From CAADGL01 sp964643885 (GTDB lineage Bacteria; Planctomycetota; Phycisphaerae; UBA1845; Fen-1342), in assembly GCA_964643885.1 (NCBI GenBank), contig CAZXUI010000002.1:73309-137308 (forward strand): a stretch of DNA of 64,000 nucleotides, in the 5' to 3' direction. Shown here in pieces: positions 1 to 7,684 of this stretch. Under the pieces are notes generated by a model. That model was not told the DNA's origin, ran no database searches, and worked only from the letters and a program-made list of their open reading frames with translations. Position numbers and translations under genes: made by a program. Numbering within the stretch: the first letter of the stretch is position 1; each line of letters begins with the position of its first letter.

Positions 1-157
1 CTATTGCCACGAGCGCGTTCCGCCCGGCGACGGCGGACTGGCGCTCGGGCAGGTGCTGATCGCGGATGCGATCGCGAAGGCCGAGATTCGCAGCGGTGCG
101 ACGGTGCGCCGCTGTCAGCGGGCGGGGACGATCACGACCGAGAGCTGTCAGCCATAA
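1..157 (+). CDS. hypF: HypF, C-terminal end (partial)
   Basis: Only the last 51 codons are in the window, read from base 2 and ending at TAA 155-157. The visible peptide contains ERVPPGDGGLALGQ, which matches the conserved C-terminal end of HypF, the carbamoyltransferase that makes the cyanide ligand of NiFe-hydrogenases from carbamoyl phosphate. The stop lies 12 bases before hypC, so it is the upstream member of the hyp operon. The catalytic acylphosphatase and YrdC-like domains would lie upstream, outside the window. The identification rests on this short C-terminal motif plus operon context. Confidence 0.85.
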   Translation, partial: YCHERVPPGDGGLALGQVLIADAIAKAEIRSGATVRRCQRAGTITTESCQP

Positions 158-169
158 AGGCGAGCGACG

Positions 170-424
170 ATGTGCCTTGCGATCCCTGGAAAGGTGCTCG
201 AGATTCGCGACCAGCCGCCGCCGCGCACCGGCCGAGTCGACTTCGGCGGCGTGCAGCGCGACGCCTGTCTGACGTTCGTACCTGAGGCGGGCGTCGGCGA
301 TTATGTGCTCGTGCACGTCGGCTTCGCGATCGCAAAGGTCGACGAGCAGATCGCCCGTGAAACGCTCGCCGCGCTCGCGGAGCTTGGCCAGCTCGAAGAG
401 GAGCTTCGCGATGCGGCACCTTGA
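170..424 (+). CDS. hypC: Hydrogenase maturation chaperone HypC
   Basis: This 84-residue protein begins MCLAIPGKVLEI, the family signature. The Cys directly after the initiator Met is the residue HypC uses, together with HypD, to carry the Fe(CN)2CO group and to contact the hydrogenase large subunit. Length and the small OB-like fold are typical of HypC/HupF. The gene overlaps the hypD start by 14 bases, suggesting translational coupling and matching the HypC-HypD complex. A hydrogenase-specific paralogue such as HybG cannot be excluded, but it is the only copy visible here. Confidence 0.96.
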   Translation: MCLAIPGKVLEIRDQPPPRTGRVDFGGVQRDACLTFVPEAGVGDYVLVHVGFAIAKVDEQIARETLAALAELGQLEEELRDAAP

Positions 425-1544
425 CGAGTATCGCGATCCGGCCGCGGTTCGCGCGCTTCTGGCCGCGATCGAACGGACCGTCACGCGGAGCTGGTCGCTG
501 ATGGAGGTCTGCGGCGGGCAGACGCACTCGATCCTCAAGTTCGGGCTCGACGAGCTGCTGTCCGACCGCATCCGGCTGATTCATGGGCCGGGCTGCCCCG
601 TCTGTGTAACACCGCTCGAGCAGATCGATCATGCACTGCGGATCGCGGCGTCGCCGGGCGTGATCTTCTGCTCGTTCGGCGACATGCTCCGCGTGCCGGG
701 CACGCAGGGTGATCTGCTGGCCGCCAAGGCCCGCGGAGCGGACGTGCGGATCGTCTACTCGCCGCTCGACGCACTGCGAATCGCCCGTGAGAACCGCGAC
801 CGCCGCGTGGTCTTCTTCGCGGTCGGCTTCGAGACGACTGCGCCGGCGAACGCAATGGCGATTCTGCAAGCCGAGCGCGAGGGGGTGGAGAACTTTCTCG
901 TGCTGGCGGCGCAGGTGCTCGTGCCGCCGTCGTTGCGGGCACTGCTGTCGGCGCCGGACTGCCGGATCGACGGCCTGCTCGCCCCCGGACACGTCTGCAC
1001 CGTCACCGGCTACGAAGACTACGAGTCGCTGGCCCGCGATTTCGCGATCCCGATCGCCGTGACCGGCTTCGAGCCGGCCGACCTGCTGCGCGGCGTGCTC
1101 GCGGTCGTCACACAGCTCGAGCACGGCCAGGCCCGCGTCGCAAACCAGTACGCACGTGTGGTCCAGCCGGCCGGCAATTTGCTCGCCCGCGAATCGCTGC
1201 AACGCGTCTTTCGTGTCTGCAACCGCAAGTGGCGCGGGATCGGCGAAATCCCGGCCAGCGGCCTGGCCCTGGCCGAGCGCTATGCCCGCTTCGACGCCGA
1301 GGAGGTCTTCGGTCTGCGCGGCGACGCGGTGCCCGAGCCGGCCGAGTGCCTCAGCGGCCTGGTGCTTCAGGGCCGGCTGCGTCCGACCGAGTGCCCCCAA
1401 TTCGGCTCGCGCTGCACGCCCGAACACCCGCTCGGCGCGACGATGGTCTCGTCCGAGGGCGCCTGCGCAGCGTACTTCCAGTACGGCCGCGCGCCGATCG
1501 CGCTGTCGGTCGCCGGGGCAAGGGACCAGGAGGACCCGCGATGA
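411..1544 (+). CDS. hypD: Hydrogenase maturation factor HypD
   Basis: HypD is a [4Fe-4S] protein on which the Fe(CN)2CO unit is assembled with HypC. I place the start at ATG 411 (MRHLDEYRDP), inside the end of hypC, giving 377 residues, the usual HypD size; an in-frame upstream start at 303 would add a tail read through hypC. Conserved motifs are GPGCPVC (active-site and thiol cysteines), CSFGDMLRVPG and, near the C terminus, TECPQFGSRC with further cysteines fitting the cluster ligands. The stop overlaps the hypE start as ATGA at 1541. Confidence 0.96.
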   Translation: MRHLDEYRDPAAVRALLAAIERTVTRSWSLMEVCGGQTHSILKFGLDELLSDRIRLIHGPGCPVCVTPLEQIDHALRIAASPGVIFCSFGDMLRVPGTQGDLLAAKARGADVRIVYSPLDALRIARENRDRRVVFFAVGFETTAPANAMAILQAEREGVENFLVLAAQVLVPPSLRALLSAPDCRIDGLLAPGHVCTVTGYEDYESLARDFAIPIAVTGFEPADLLRGVLAVVTQLEHGQARVANQYARVVQPAGNLLARESLQRVFRVCNRKWRGIGEIPASGLALAERYARFDAEEVFGLRGDAVPEPAECLSGLVLQGRLRPTECPQFGSRCTPEHPLGATMVSSEGACAAYFQYGRAPIALSVAGARDQEDPR

Positions 1545-2593
1545 TCGGCGAGATCGCCCCACTGCCGAGCTGCCCGGTACCTCTGGAAACCAGCGACGTG
1601 ATTCAGATGGCGCACGGCGGCGGCGGGCGGCGAATGGCCAACCTGATCGAGCAGCATCTCCTGCCCGCGCTGCGAAACGACGAGCTGGCGCGGCTCGCGG
1701 ACGGGGCGGTCCTGGACCTGGCCGGCCAGCGCATCGCCGTCTCGACCGACAGCTTCGTCGTCTCGCCTGCGATCTTCCCCGGCGGCGATATCGGCTCGCT
1801 CGCCGTGCACGGAACGGTCAACGATCTGGCCATGTGCGGCGCGGAGCCGCTGGCACTGACCGTCGCGCTCGTGCTCGAAGAAGGCCTCCCCCTGGAGCGG
1901 CTCGAGCGGATCGTGCGTTCACTGGCGGCCGCGGCCGCCGCGATTCCCGTACCTGTCGTGACGGGCGACACGAAGGTCGTCGAGCGCGGCAAGGGAGACG
2001 GCATCTACATCAACACCAGCGGCATCGGCCGCGTACTCGACGGCGTCGAAGTCGGGCCCGAGCGTGCCCAGCCCGGCGACCGCATCATCGTCTCCGGCCC
2101 GGTCGGCGATCACGGCATCGCCGTCATGGCCGCACGGCACGAGCTGGCCTTCGACCCGCCGCTGCTGTCGGACTCGGCCGCGGTCGTCGCGCCGGTGCTG
2201 GCCCTTCTGCGAACCGTGCCGCAGACTCACTGCCTGCGCGACCCGACCCGCGGCGGGCTGGCGACGGCGCTGTGCGAGCTGGCGGCCGCGTCCAAGGTCG
2301 AAATTCGCATCCACGAGGACCGCGTGCCCATTCGGCCGGAGGTGCGCAGTGCGTGCGAGTTGCTCGGTTATGACCCGCTCTACGTCGCCTGCGAAGGCCG
2401 CTTTGTCGCAATCGTCCCGGACAGGTCCGCGGCCGCGAGCCTGGCGACGATTCGCGCGACCGGCTGCCCGCAGGCGGTGGATATCGGCGGAGTCACGTCG
2501 GCGTCCGGCGGACTGGTGCTGCTGCGGACGCGGATCGGCAGCCACCGGCGGCTGGAGCGGCTCTCGGGCGAGCAGTTGCCGCGGATATGCTGA
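1541..2593 (+). CDS. hypE: Carbamoyl-dehydratase HypE
   Basis: HypE accepts a carbamoyl group from HypF on its C-terminal cysteine and dehydrates it with ATP to a thiocyanate, the source of the CN ligands. The 350-residue product has the PurM-like ATP-binding fold: AHGGGGRRM near the N terminus, STDSFVVSP and GTVNDLAMCGAEP. It ends in LPRIC, so the essential terminal Cys is present as the last residue. The start ATG 1541 overlaps the hypD stop. This arrangement (hypC-D-E-A-B) is a complete pleiotropic maturation set together with hypF. Confidence 0.97.
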   Translation: MIGEIAPLPSCPVPLETSDVIQMAHGGGGRRMANLIEQHLLPALRNDELARLADGAVLDLAGQRIAVSTDSFVVSPAIFPGGDIGSLAVHGTVNDLAMCGAEPLALTVALVLEEGLPLERLERIVRSLAAAAAAIPVPVVTGDTKVVERGKGDGIYINTSGIGRVLDGVEVGPERAQPGDRIIVSGPVGDHGIAVMAARHELAFDPPLLSDSAAVVAPVLALLRTVPQTHCLRDPTRGGLATALCELAAASKVEIRIHEDRVPIRPEVRSACELLGYDPLYVACEGRFVAIVPDRSAAASLATIRATGCPQAVDIGGVTSASGGLVLLRTRIGSHRRLERLSGEQLPRIC

Positions 2594-2608
2594 GTAAAGG
2601 AGCCGGGC

Positions 2609-2956
2609 GTGCATGAATTCTCGCTCGTGCGGACACTTCTGGAACGGATCGAGCGCGCCCGGGCGGAGCGCGACGCGGCCCGCGTGATGCGAGTCCGCGT
2701 GCGGATCGGCGAGCTCTCCGGCGTCGAGCCGGCGTTGTTCGACTTCGCTTTCGCAGCACTCAGGGCCGGCACGTGCTGCGAGTCGGCCGCACTGCAAATC
2801 GAGCGGGAACCGGTCGAGTTCGCCTGTGATCATTGCGGCGCGGCGGCCGCTGACTTGACGGCCGTCCGTTGCCCGAATTGCGGCCGGCCGCTGCGGCTGA
2901 CCCGCGGCGACGCACTTGTCCTCGAACAGATCGAACTGGAGCTGGAACATGTGTGA
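2609..2956 (+). CDS. hypA: Nickel-insertion protein HypA
   Basis: HypA delivers nickel to the hydrogenase large subunit with HypB. The gene starts with GTG 2609, so the product begins Met-His-Glu; His2 and Glu3 are the known nickel-binding residues, which fixes the start. A good ribosome-binding site (AAAGGAG) lies at 2596-2602. Two CxxC pairs (CDHC and CPNC, near residues 73-93) form the zinc site. At 115 residues it is of normal length. It overlaps hypB by eight bases. Confidence 0.95.
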   Translation: MHEFSLVRTLLERIERARAERDAARVMRVRVRIGELSGVEPALFDFAFAALRAGTCCESAALQIEREPVEFACDHCGAAAADLTAVRCPNCGRPLRLTRGDALVLEQIELELEHV

Positions 2957-3674
2957 GACCTGTGGCTGTGGCGATACGACGAAGGTTTCGGTGGAGATGC
3001 ACGAGCACCTGCTGGCCGACAACGATCGCGCCGCGGCGCACAATCGCGAGCATTTCGAAGCGGCCGGCGTGACCGCGATCAACGTGATGGGCTCGCCGGG
3101 CTCGGGCAAGACGGCGCTGCTGGAGGCGACGGCCGCACGGCTGCGCGAGCGGCGCCGCCTGGTGGCAATCAGCGGCGACCTGGAGACGGACCGCGACGCA
3201 CGGCGGCTCGAGCGGGCCGGCATCCAGAGCGTCTCGATCACCACCGGCTCCGCCTGTCATCTCGACGCCCGCATGGTGCACCGCGCCTTGCACGAGACAC
3301 CCTGGAAACAGGCCGATTATCTGTTCATCGAGAACGTCGGCAACCTGGTCTGCCCGGCGATCTACGATCTGGGCGAGGCCGCCCGCGTGGTCGTGCTCTC
3401 GATCACCGAGGGCGAAGACAAGCCGCTCAAGTATCCGATCATCTTCCGCCGGGCCGACGCGGTCGTCGTGACCAAATGCGACCTGCTCGCGGCCCTGCCG
3501 GAATACGAGTTGGCCTCGCTGGATGCGGCCATCGCGCGGGTGATGCCGCGGCCGGCGGTCATTCACGTCTCCGCGCGAACCGGAGCAGGGCTCGACGCGT
3601 GGCTCGACTGGCTGGAGTCCTTGCGCACAACGGCTTCCGCCACGCCGCACGCGCCCGCACGCGCCGCGCGTTGA
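2949..3674 (+). CDS. hypB: Hydrogenase nickel-incorporation GTPase HypB
   Basis: HypB is a SIMIBI GTPase that regulates nickel transfer through HypA. Starting at ATG 2949 the protein begins MCETCGCGD, the N-terminal high-affinity CxxCGC nickel motif, so this start is preferred over an in-frame start at 2916 inside hypA. The P-loop is GSPGSGKT, switch-region residues lie in TTGSACHLDARMVH, and FIENVGNLVCPA and VTKCDLL are the later conserved boxes. There is no long His-rich storage tract. It has 241 residues and is the last gene of the hyp operon; no hydrogenase structural gene follows within the window. Confidence 0.96.
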   Translation: MCETCGCGDTTKVSVEMHEHLLADNDRAAAHNREHFEAAGVTAINVMGSPGSGKTALLEATAARLRERRRLVAISGDLETDRDARRLERAGIQSVSITTGSACHLDARMVHRALHETPWKQADYLFIENVGNLVCPAIYDLGEAARVVVLSITEGEDKPLKYPIIFRRADAVVVTKCDLLAALPEYELASLDAAIARVMPRPAVIHVSARTGAGLDAWLDWLESLRTTASATPHAPARAAR

Positions 3675-3986
3675 GTCTCCCACGCAGCCCGCCGCGCCGA
3701 GACTTCCGCCGTTCGTGACAGCTTCCCAAGTGTCCCGTCGATGCGGGCGTATCGGGATCATTCCCAGCGCCGCTCGGTAACATCCCGACCTGCCGACGAT
3801 CAATGATCGCGACTCGTCGCATTGCCGGACCCACCTCCCACGCCTCCGTCGCCTGACTGGGGACAAATCCCAATGCACACCGTCGCGGCCCGCGGCAAAG
3901 ATTCTCCGGGCACCACGCGTTGGGCCGGCGAGCAGCGCGCAACCGAATGCCGGATGCACGCAGCAGCAGCCAGCCGGGAGAACGAG
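3675..3986. other. Intergenic region after hyp operon
   Basis: About 310 bases separate hypB from the next small gene. Open frames continue into this stretch, but their sequence is Pro/Arg-rich with no recognisable motif, and a good ribosome-binding site appears only before 3987. I see no clear terminator hairpin with a T-tract. Confidence 0.4.
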
Positions 3987-4238
3987 ATGCAGGGCGAGAT
4001 GCGACTGCGGTACCAGACGGGCGACATCTGTCCGGAAACCGGCCTGTATGACTTCGACGGCTTCGTCGAGCAGGCCGACGAGACTGCGGCTCGCCTGGAG
4101 TCCTTCGAGCTGCCGTTGGCAGCGGGGCAACGATTTCCGCCGATCGGGGAGCCGAAGCGTGCGTGCTACTGGCGCCTGGTAGACGACCTAGCGGGCACCA
4201 GCGGTGCCGGAGCGCACGCTTCGGCCGGGGCCGAGTGA
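3987..4238 (+). CDS. Small YjzC-like protein of unknown function
   Basis: An 83-residue soluble protein beginning MQGEMRLRYQTGDICPETG. The opening block, RYQTGDICPETGLYDFDG, resembles the short conserved start of YjzC-type small proteins (a glycine/proline turn followed by a Tyr-rich strand), and RFPPIGEPKRACYWRLV resembles the closing block of similar planctomycete small proteins. I assign no function. The ATG at 3987 follows a GGGAGA-type ribosome-binding site; the frame is open further upstream (from 3822), but that part looks non-coding. The family resemblance comes from memory and needs a profile search. Confidence 0.6.
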   Translation: MQGEMRLRYQTGDICPETGLYDFDGFVEQADETAARLESFELPLAAGQRFPPIGEPKRACYWRLVDDLAGTSGAGAHASAGAE

Positions 4239-4277
4239 GTGACGCTTCGGGGACATGCTTGCGAAGGAGACGTGCCG

Positions 4278-4436
4278 ATGGCTACGCGGCCGGAGCGACA
4301 CGAAGAATCAGGCAACGCGGTGTTCGTAGACGCGCTGTTGATCGCCGGGTTTCTCACCCTTTGCTACATCGTGGGCAGCACGATCCTCTCCGCGTTGGAG
4401 TGGGTCGGTCTGGAGCTCTCCGGGCAGGGGCTGTGA
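4278..4436 (+). CDS. Small single-pass membrane protein
   Basis: The product has 52 residues: a charged N terminus (MATRPERHEESGN), then one hydrophobic segment of about 22 residues (roughly residues 15-38), then a short tail. The ATG at 4278 is preceded by AAGGAGA at 4264-4270 with seven-base spacing, which decides it over the in-frame GTG at 4239. It lies between two other small genes on the same strand, possibly one transcript. Function unknown; it is predicted to sit in a membrane with a charged cytoplasmic N terminus. Confidence 0.55.
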   Translation: MATRPERHEESGNAVFVDALLIAGFLTLCYIVGSTILSALEWVGLELSGQGL

Positions 4437-4468
4437 CGCGTGTGGCGGGGAGACACAAGGAGTCTCGA

Positions 4469-4879
4469 ATGAGGATGCGACGAAAGAACGTCCTGGGAGC
4501 GGCCCTGCTGGCCGCTGTGCCGCTGTGCATCGCACTTCCCGTGCTCGCACAGCGCAGTGCGGGGGCCGATGTCGAGCGCGCCCGAGACATCGCCCAACTC
4601 GTTCAGCAGGGGCAGCTCAATCTGCGTGACGCGACGGCCCTGGCCGAGCGGCACATCAAGGGAATCGCCCTGGAAGCGACGTGCACGGTCCAGGCCGGGC
4701 CTGAGATGAGACCGGCTCCAGGCCAGAACCGGGGCCCGCAGGTGCAGGAGGGCGCTCAGCGCGGCCAGGCCTCCAAGCGGGTGATTTATTCGCTCACCTG
4801 CTTCGCCGAGGACAAGCTCCACGTCGTGCGCGTGGATGCGCTGGCCAAGAAGGTGATGGAGAACAAGAAGCCCGAATAG
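4469..4879 (+). CDS. Exported PepSY-like small protein
   Basis: A 136-residue protein with a Sec signal peptide (MRMRRKNVLG, a hydrophobic core, then LPVLAQR as probable cleavage site). The mature part has an Ala/Gln-rich helix with LRDATALAERHIKG, a spacer, and a beta-like segment ending in VRVDALAKKVME. The pattern of an acidic/Ala helix ('AIxLAExHxxG') followed by strands ending in Val-Asp-Ala resembles PepSY or PepSY-like domains. AAGGAG at 4457-4462 supports the start. It is expected outside the cytoplasm; the function is not known. Confidence 0.6.
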   Translation: MRMRRKNVLGAALLAAVPLCIALPVLAQRSAGADVERARDIAQLVQQGQLNLRDATALAERHIKGIALEATCTVQAGPEMRPAPGQNRGPQVQEGAQRGQASKRVIYSLTCFAEDKLHVVRVDALAKKVMENKKPE

Positions 4880-4930
4880 CCCCTTTCCACTTCCTCGCTG
4901 CCTGACGACTGTCCCAACGAGGAAGGATGC

Positions 4931-4965
4931 GCGGGGTGCCGGCGCCGCAACAACCGGCACCCCGC
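4931..4965 (+). terminator. Strong hairpin after small-gene cluster
   Basis: A perfect 12-bp inverted repeat (4931-4942 with 4954-4965) encloses an 11-base loop, about 50 bases after the 4469-4879 gene. There is no T-run after it, so it may be a Rho-assisted or transcript-stabilising terminator rather than a classical intrinsic one. Confidence 0.55.
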
Positions 4966-5115
4966 CGCTACATTCGTAGCTCCCCCGGCCAGCTCCCCCC
5001 GATCCGCAAGCCACGGACTGCCCGCAAACGCCGCGAAATCAAAACCTGTAGGTACAAGTTCTACTTCGATTTCGCGCTCGGGCTGCCGCCGCTTGTCGAA
5101 TAATCAAGAGTCGCC

Positions 5116-7575
5116 ATGGGATCGACACCAGCCAGCCCCGACCGTACGCCGCCCGGGCTTCCGCACGCCCATGCCGCGTCCGTGGCCGAACTCAGCCTCT
5201 TCGCCCTCCGGGCGGAGTCGCTCCAGCCCGTGTTCGATTCCGCGGCCGCAAGCATCGCCGCCGCGCTTTCCGTTGATGGCGTCGGCGTCTATGAGCTGTT
5301 TTCTGAGTCGTCGTTCACGCTGCGGGCCGGATCCGGCTGGAGCGCGGGGTTCCTCGGCGCGACGCCGCCGGGCGACATGTACAGCTCGCTCGCCGTCGCC
5401 ATTGGAACCGACGACCCCGTCGTCTGGGGCGCCCAGACCTCCGACGCCGACGCGGCCGAGCCGGACCTCGGGCCGATTCCGACCGTGATGAGCGGCGCGG
5501 CCGCCCGGCTGATGGCCGGCGAGTGCCCCTTCGGCCTGCTGGCGGTGTTTTCGCGCCGCGTGCGACAGTTCCGGCCGGACGAGCTCGCCCTGCTGCGCTG
5601 GACCGCGGAAGTGCTCTCAGCCACCATCGGCCGCGTCCACGGCGAGCAGGCGCTTCGCGCGGGTCAGGAGCGGGTCCGCGCGGCTGTCGACAGCGCCGCG
5701 GTCATGATCTGGACCGGCGACACGCGCGGCCGCCGCGACATCTTCAACGAGCGCTGGCTCGAGTTCCGCGGGCGAACGCTGAGCGAGGAGTCGGGCGAAG
5801 GCTGGCTGCGCGGCGTTCACCCGCAGGACCGCCAGTCGCTCGAGCAGAAGCTTCGTGGCGCCTATTCACGTTTGCAGCCGTTCAACGTCGAGTACCGCCT
5901 GCGGCGGGCGGATGGGGAATATCGTTGGATCCTGGACCAGGGCTCGCCGCACATGGACGCGGACGGCCGCATCACGAGCTACAGCGGTGCTGCCACGGAC
6001 GTGACCAGCCGGCAGCAGAGCGAGACGGCGGTGCGCGAGAGTCAGTCGTGGCTGGCGGGCGTGATCGCGTCGGCGATGGATGCGATTATCGCGATAGACG
6101 AAGACCAGCGGATCGTGCTTTTCAACCGCGCGGCCGAGCACGTCTTCCGCTGCGAGGCGGCGGACGTGCTGGGCGAGCCGATCGATCAACTGATACCGGA
6201 GCGGTTTCGCGACGCGCATCGCGAGCACGTGCGCCGCTTCGGCGAGGGCGGCATCACGATGCGGCGGATGGGGCGCTTGCAGCCGCTCAGCGGCCTGCGG
6301 GCCGACGGCGAGGAGTTTCCGATCGAGGCATCCATCTCGCACGCCGAGTTCGGCGGAAAGCGCATCTACACGGTCATTCTGCGCGACATCTCGGAGCGGA
6401 CGAAGCTCCAGGAGCAACTGCTGCACTCGCAGAAGCTGCTGAGCGTCGGCCGGCTGGCGGGCGGCATCGCGCACGATTTCAACAACGTGCTGACGGCGAT
6501 CTTCGGATACCTGGAGCTGATCCGCCAGCACCCGGACGCGACCGAGCCAATCCGCGCTGCGCTCGATTCGATCCGCGACGCGTCGCAGAAGGCCGCCGAC
6601 CTGACCGCCAAGCTGCTCGCCTTCGCCCGCAAACAGGTGATCGAGCCGCGCGTCGTCGACCTGAACCAGCTGGTCCGCGGCGTCATCGGCATGCTCTCGC
6701 GGCTGCTGGGCGAGCACATCGAGATCGTTCACCGCGAAGACCCGTCCTTGCCGCACGTGCGCGTCGATCCCGGACAGTTCGAGCACGTGCTGGTCAACCT
6801 GGCCGTCAACGCGCGCGACGCGATGCCGCACGGCGGCAAGTTCATTCTCGAGACGGCGACCGTCGAGATCGACGACGAGTTCACGCGCATCCGCCCGGAG
6901 ATGAAGCCGGGCACGTACGCATTGCTCGCCGTCAGCGACACCGGAATCGGCATGGACCCGGTCACGCTCGAGCACTGCTTCGAGCCCTTCTTCACGACCA
7001 AGGACCGCGGTAAGGGAACGGGTCTGGGGCTGGCGAGCTGCCACGGAATCGTCAGCCAGGCCCGCGGACACATCTGGGTCTACAGCGAGCTCGGCCGCGG
7101 CACGACGTTCAAGATTCACCTGCCGGCCTGCCATGAGAAAAGCCCGCTCAAGCCCCGCAACGGCGGCCAGACAAATGTCCGCGGCTCGGAAACCGTGCTG
7201 CTCGTCGAGGACGACGTGCTGGTCCGCGACGTGGCCGCCGGCGTGCTCCGCGACCGCGGCTACATCGTCATCGAGGCCGGCTCCGCCGGGCAGGCGCTCA
7301 AGCTCGCCGAACAGCACCGCGACCGCATCCATCTGCTGATCACCGACGTGGTCATGCCGGAGCTCAGCGGACCCGACCTGGCCGAGCGGCTGCGCAGCAC
7401 CCACCCCACCACGCGCGTGCTCTACACCTCCGGCTACACCGACGACATGATCGCGCATCACGGCGTGCTCGAGGCCGGCGTCTGGTTCCTGCCCAAGCCC
7501 TTCACCCCGACCGGGCTCTCGCTCAAGGTTCGCGAGGTGCTCGACGCAGCCGCACCCGTCCCCGAAGCCCGCTGA
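5116..7575 (+). CDS. Hybrid histidine kinase GAF-PAS-PAS-HisKA-HATPase-REC
   Basis: A soluble 819-residue sensor kinase. An N-terminal GAF-like domain (about residues 20-165) is followed by two PAS/PAC modules (about 185-300 and 310-430; note YRWILDQGSPHMDADGRI). The H-box GGIAHDFNNVL has the phosphoacceptor at His453. The ATPase domain has VNLAVNARDAMPHGG (N box), DTGIGMDP (G1) and GTGLGLA (G2). A C-terminal receiver carries Asp744 in LLITDVVMP and the Lys in LPKPF. There are no transmembrane segments, so it probably senses a cytoplasmic signal. No response regulator or output gene is adjacent, so the target is unknown. ATG 5116 has only a weak ribosome-binding site. Confidence 0.93.
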   Translation: MGSTPASPDRTPPGLPHAHAASVAELSLFALRAESLQPVFDSAAASIAAALSVDGVGVYELFSESSFTLRAGSGWSAGFLGATPPGDMYSSLAVAIGTDDPVVWGAQTSDADAAEPDLGPIPTVMSGAAARLMAGECPFGLLAVFSRRVRQFRPDELALLRWTAEVLSATIGRVHGEQALRAGQERVRAAVDSAAVMIWTGDTRGRRDIFNERWLEFRGRTLSEESGEGWLRGVHPQDRQSLEQKLRGAYSRLQPFNVEYRLRRADGEYRWILDQGSPHMDADGRITSYSGAATDVTSRQQSETAVRESQSWLAGVIASAMDAIIAIDEDQRIVLFNRAAEHVFRCEAADVLGEPIDQLIPERFRDAHREHVRRFGEGGITMRRMGRLQPLSGLRADGEEFPIEASISHAEFGGKRIYTVILRDISERTKLQEQLLHSQKLLSVGRLAGGIAHDFNNVLTAIFGYLELIRQHPDATEPIRAALDSIRDASQKAADLTAKLLAFARKQVIEPRVVDLNQLVRGVIGMLSRLLGEHIEIVHREDPSLPHVRVDPGQFEHVLVNLAVNARDAMPHGGKFILETATVEIDDEFTRIRPEMKPGTYALLAVSDTGIGMDPVTLEHCFEPFFTTKDRGKGTGLGLASCHGIVSQARGHIWVYSELGRGTTFKIHLPACHEKSPLKPRNGGQTNVRGSETVLLVEDDVLVRDVAAGVLRDRGYIVIEAGSAGQALKLAEQHRDRIHLLITDVVMPELSGPDLAERLRSTHPTTRVLYTSGYTDDMIAHHGVLEAGVWFLPKPFTPTGLSLKVREVLDAAAPVPEAR

Positions 7576-7684
7576 CCGCCACCACCACCGGCCACCACCG
7601 ACTATAGTGCACCGCCGGAACCGGCCGCACCGGCCAGCGCTGGCCGACGCGCTGCCGGGCCCGAACCGGCGATGCGAGGAATCC

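Noticed and set aside
132..1562. 476-codon open frame on the minus strand opposite hypC/hypD
   Set aside because: It is fully antisense to two certain genes, Arg-rich, and has no motif; a high-GC shadow.
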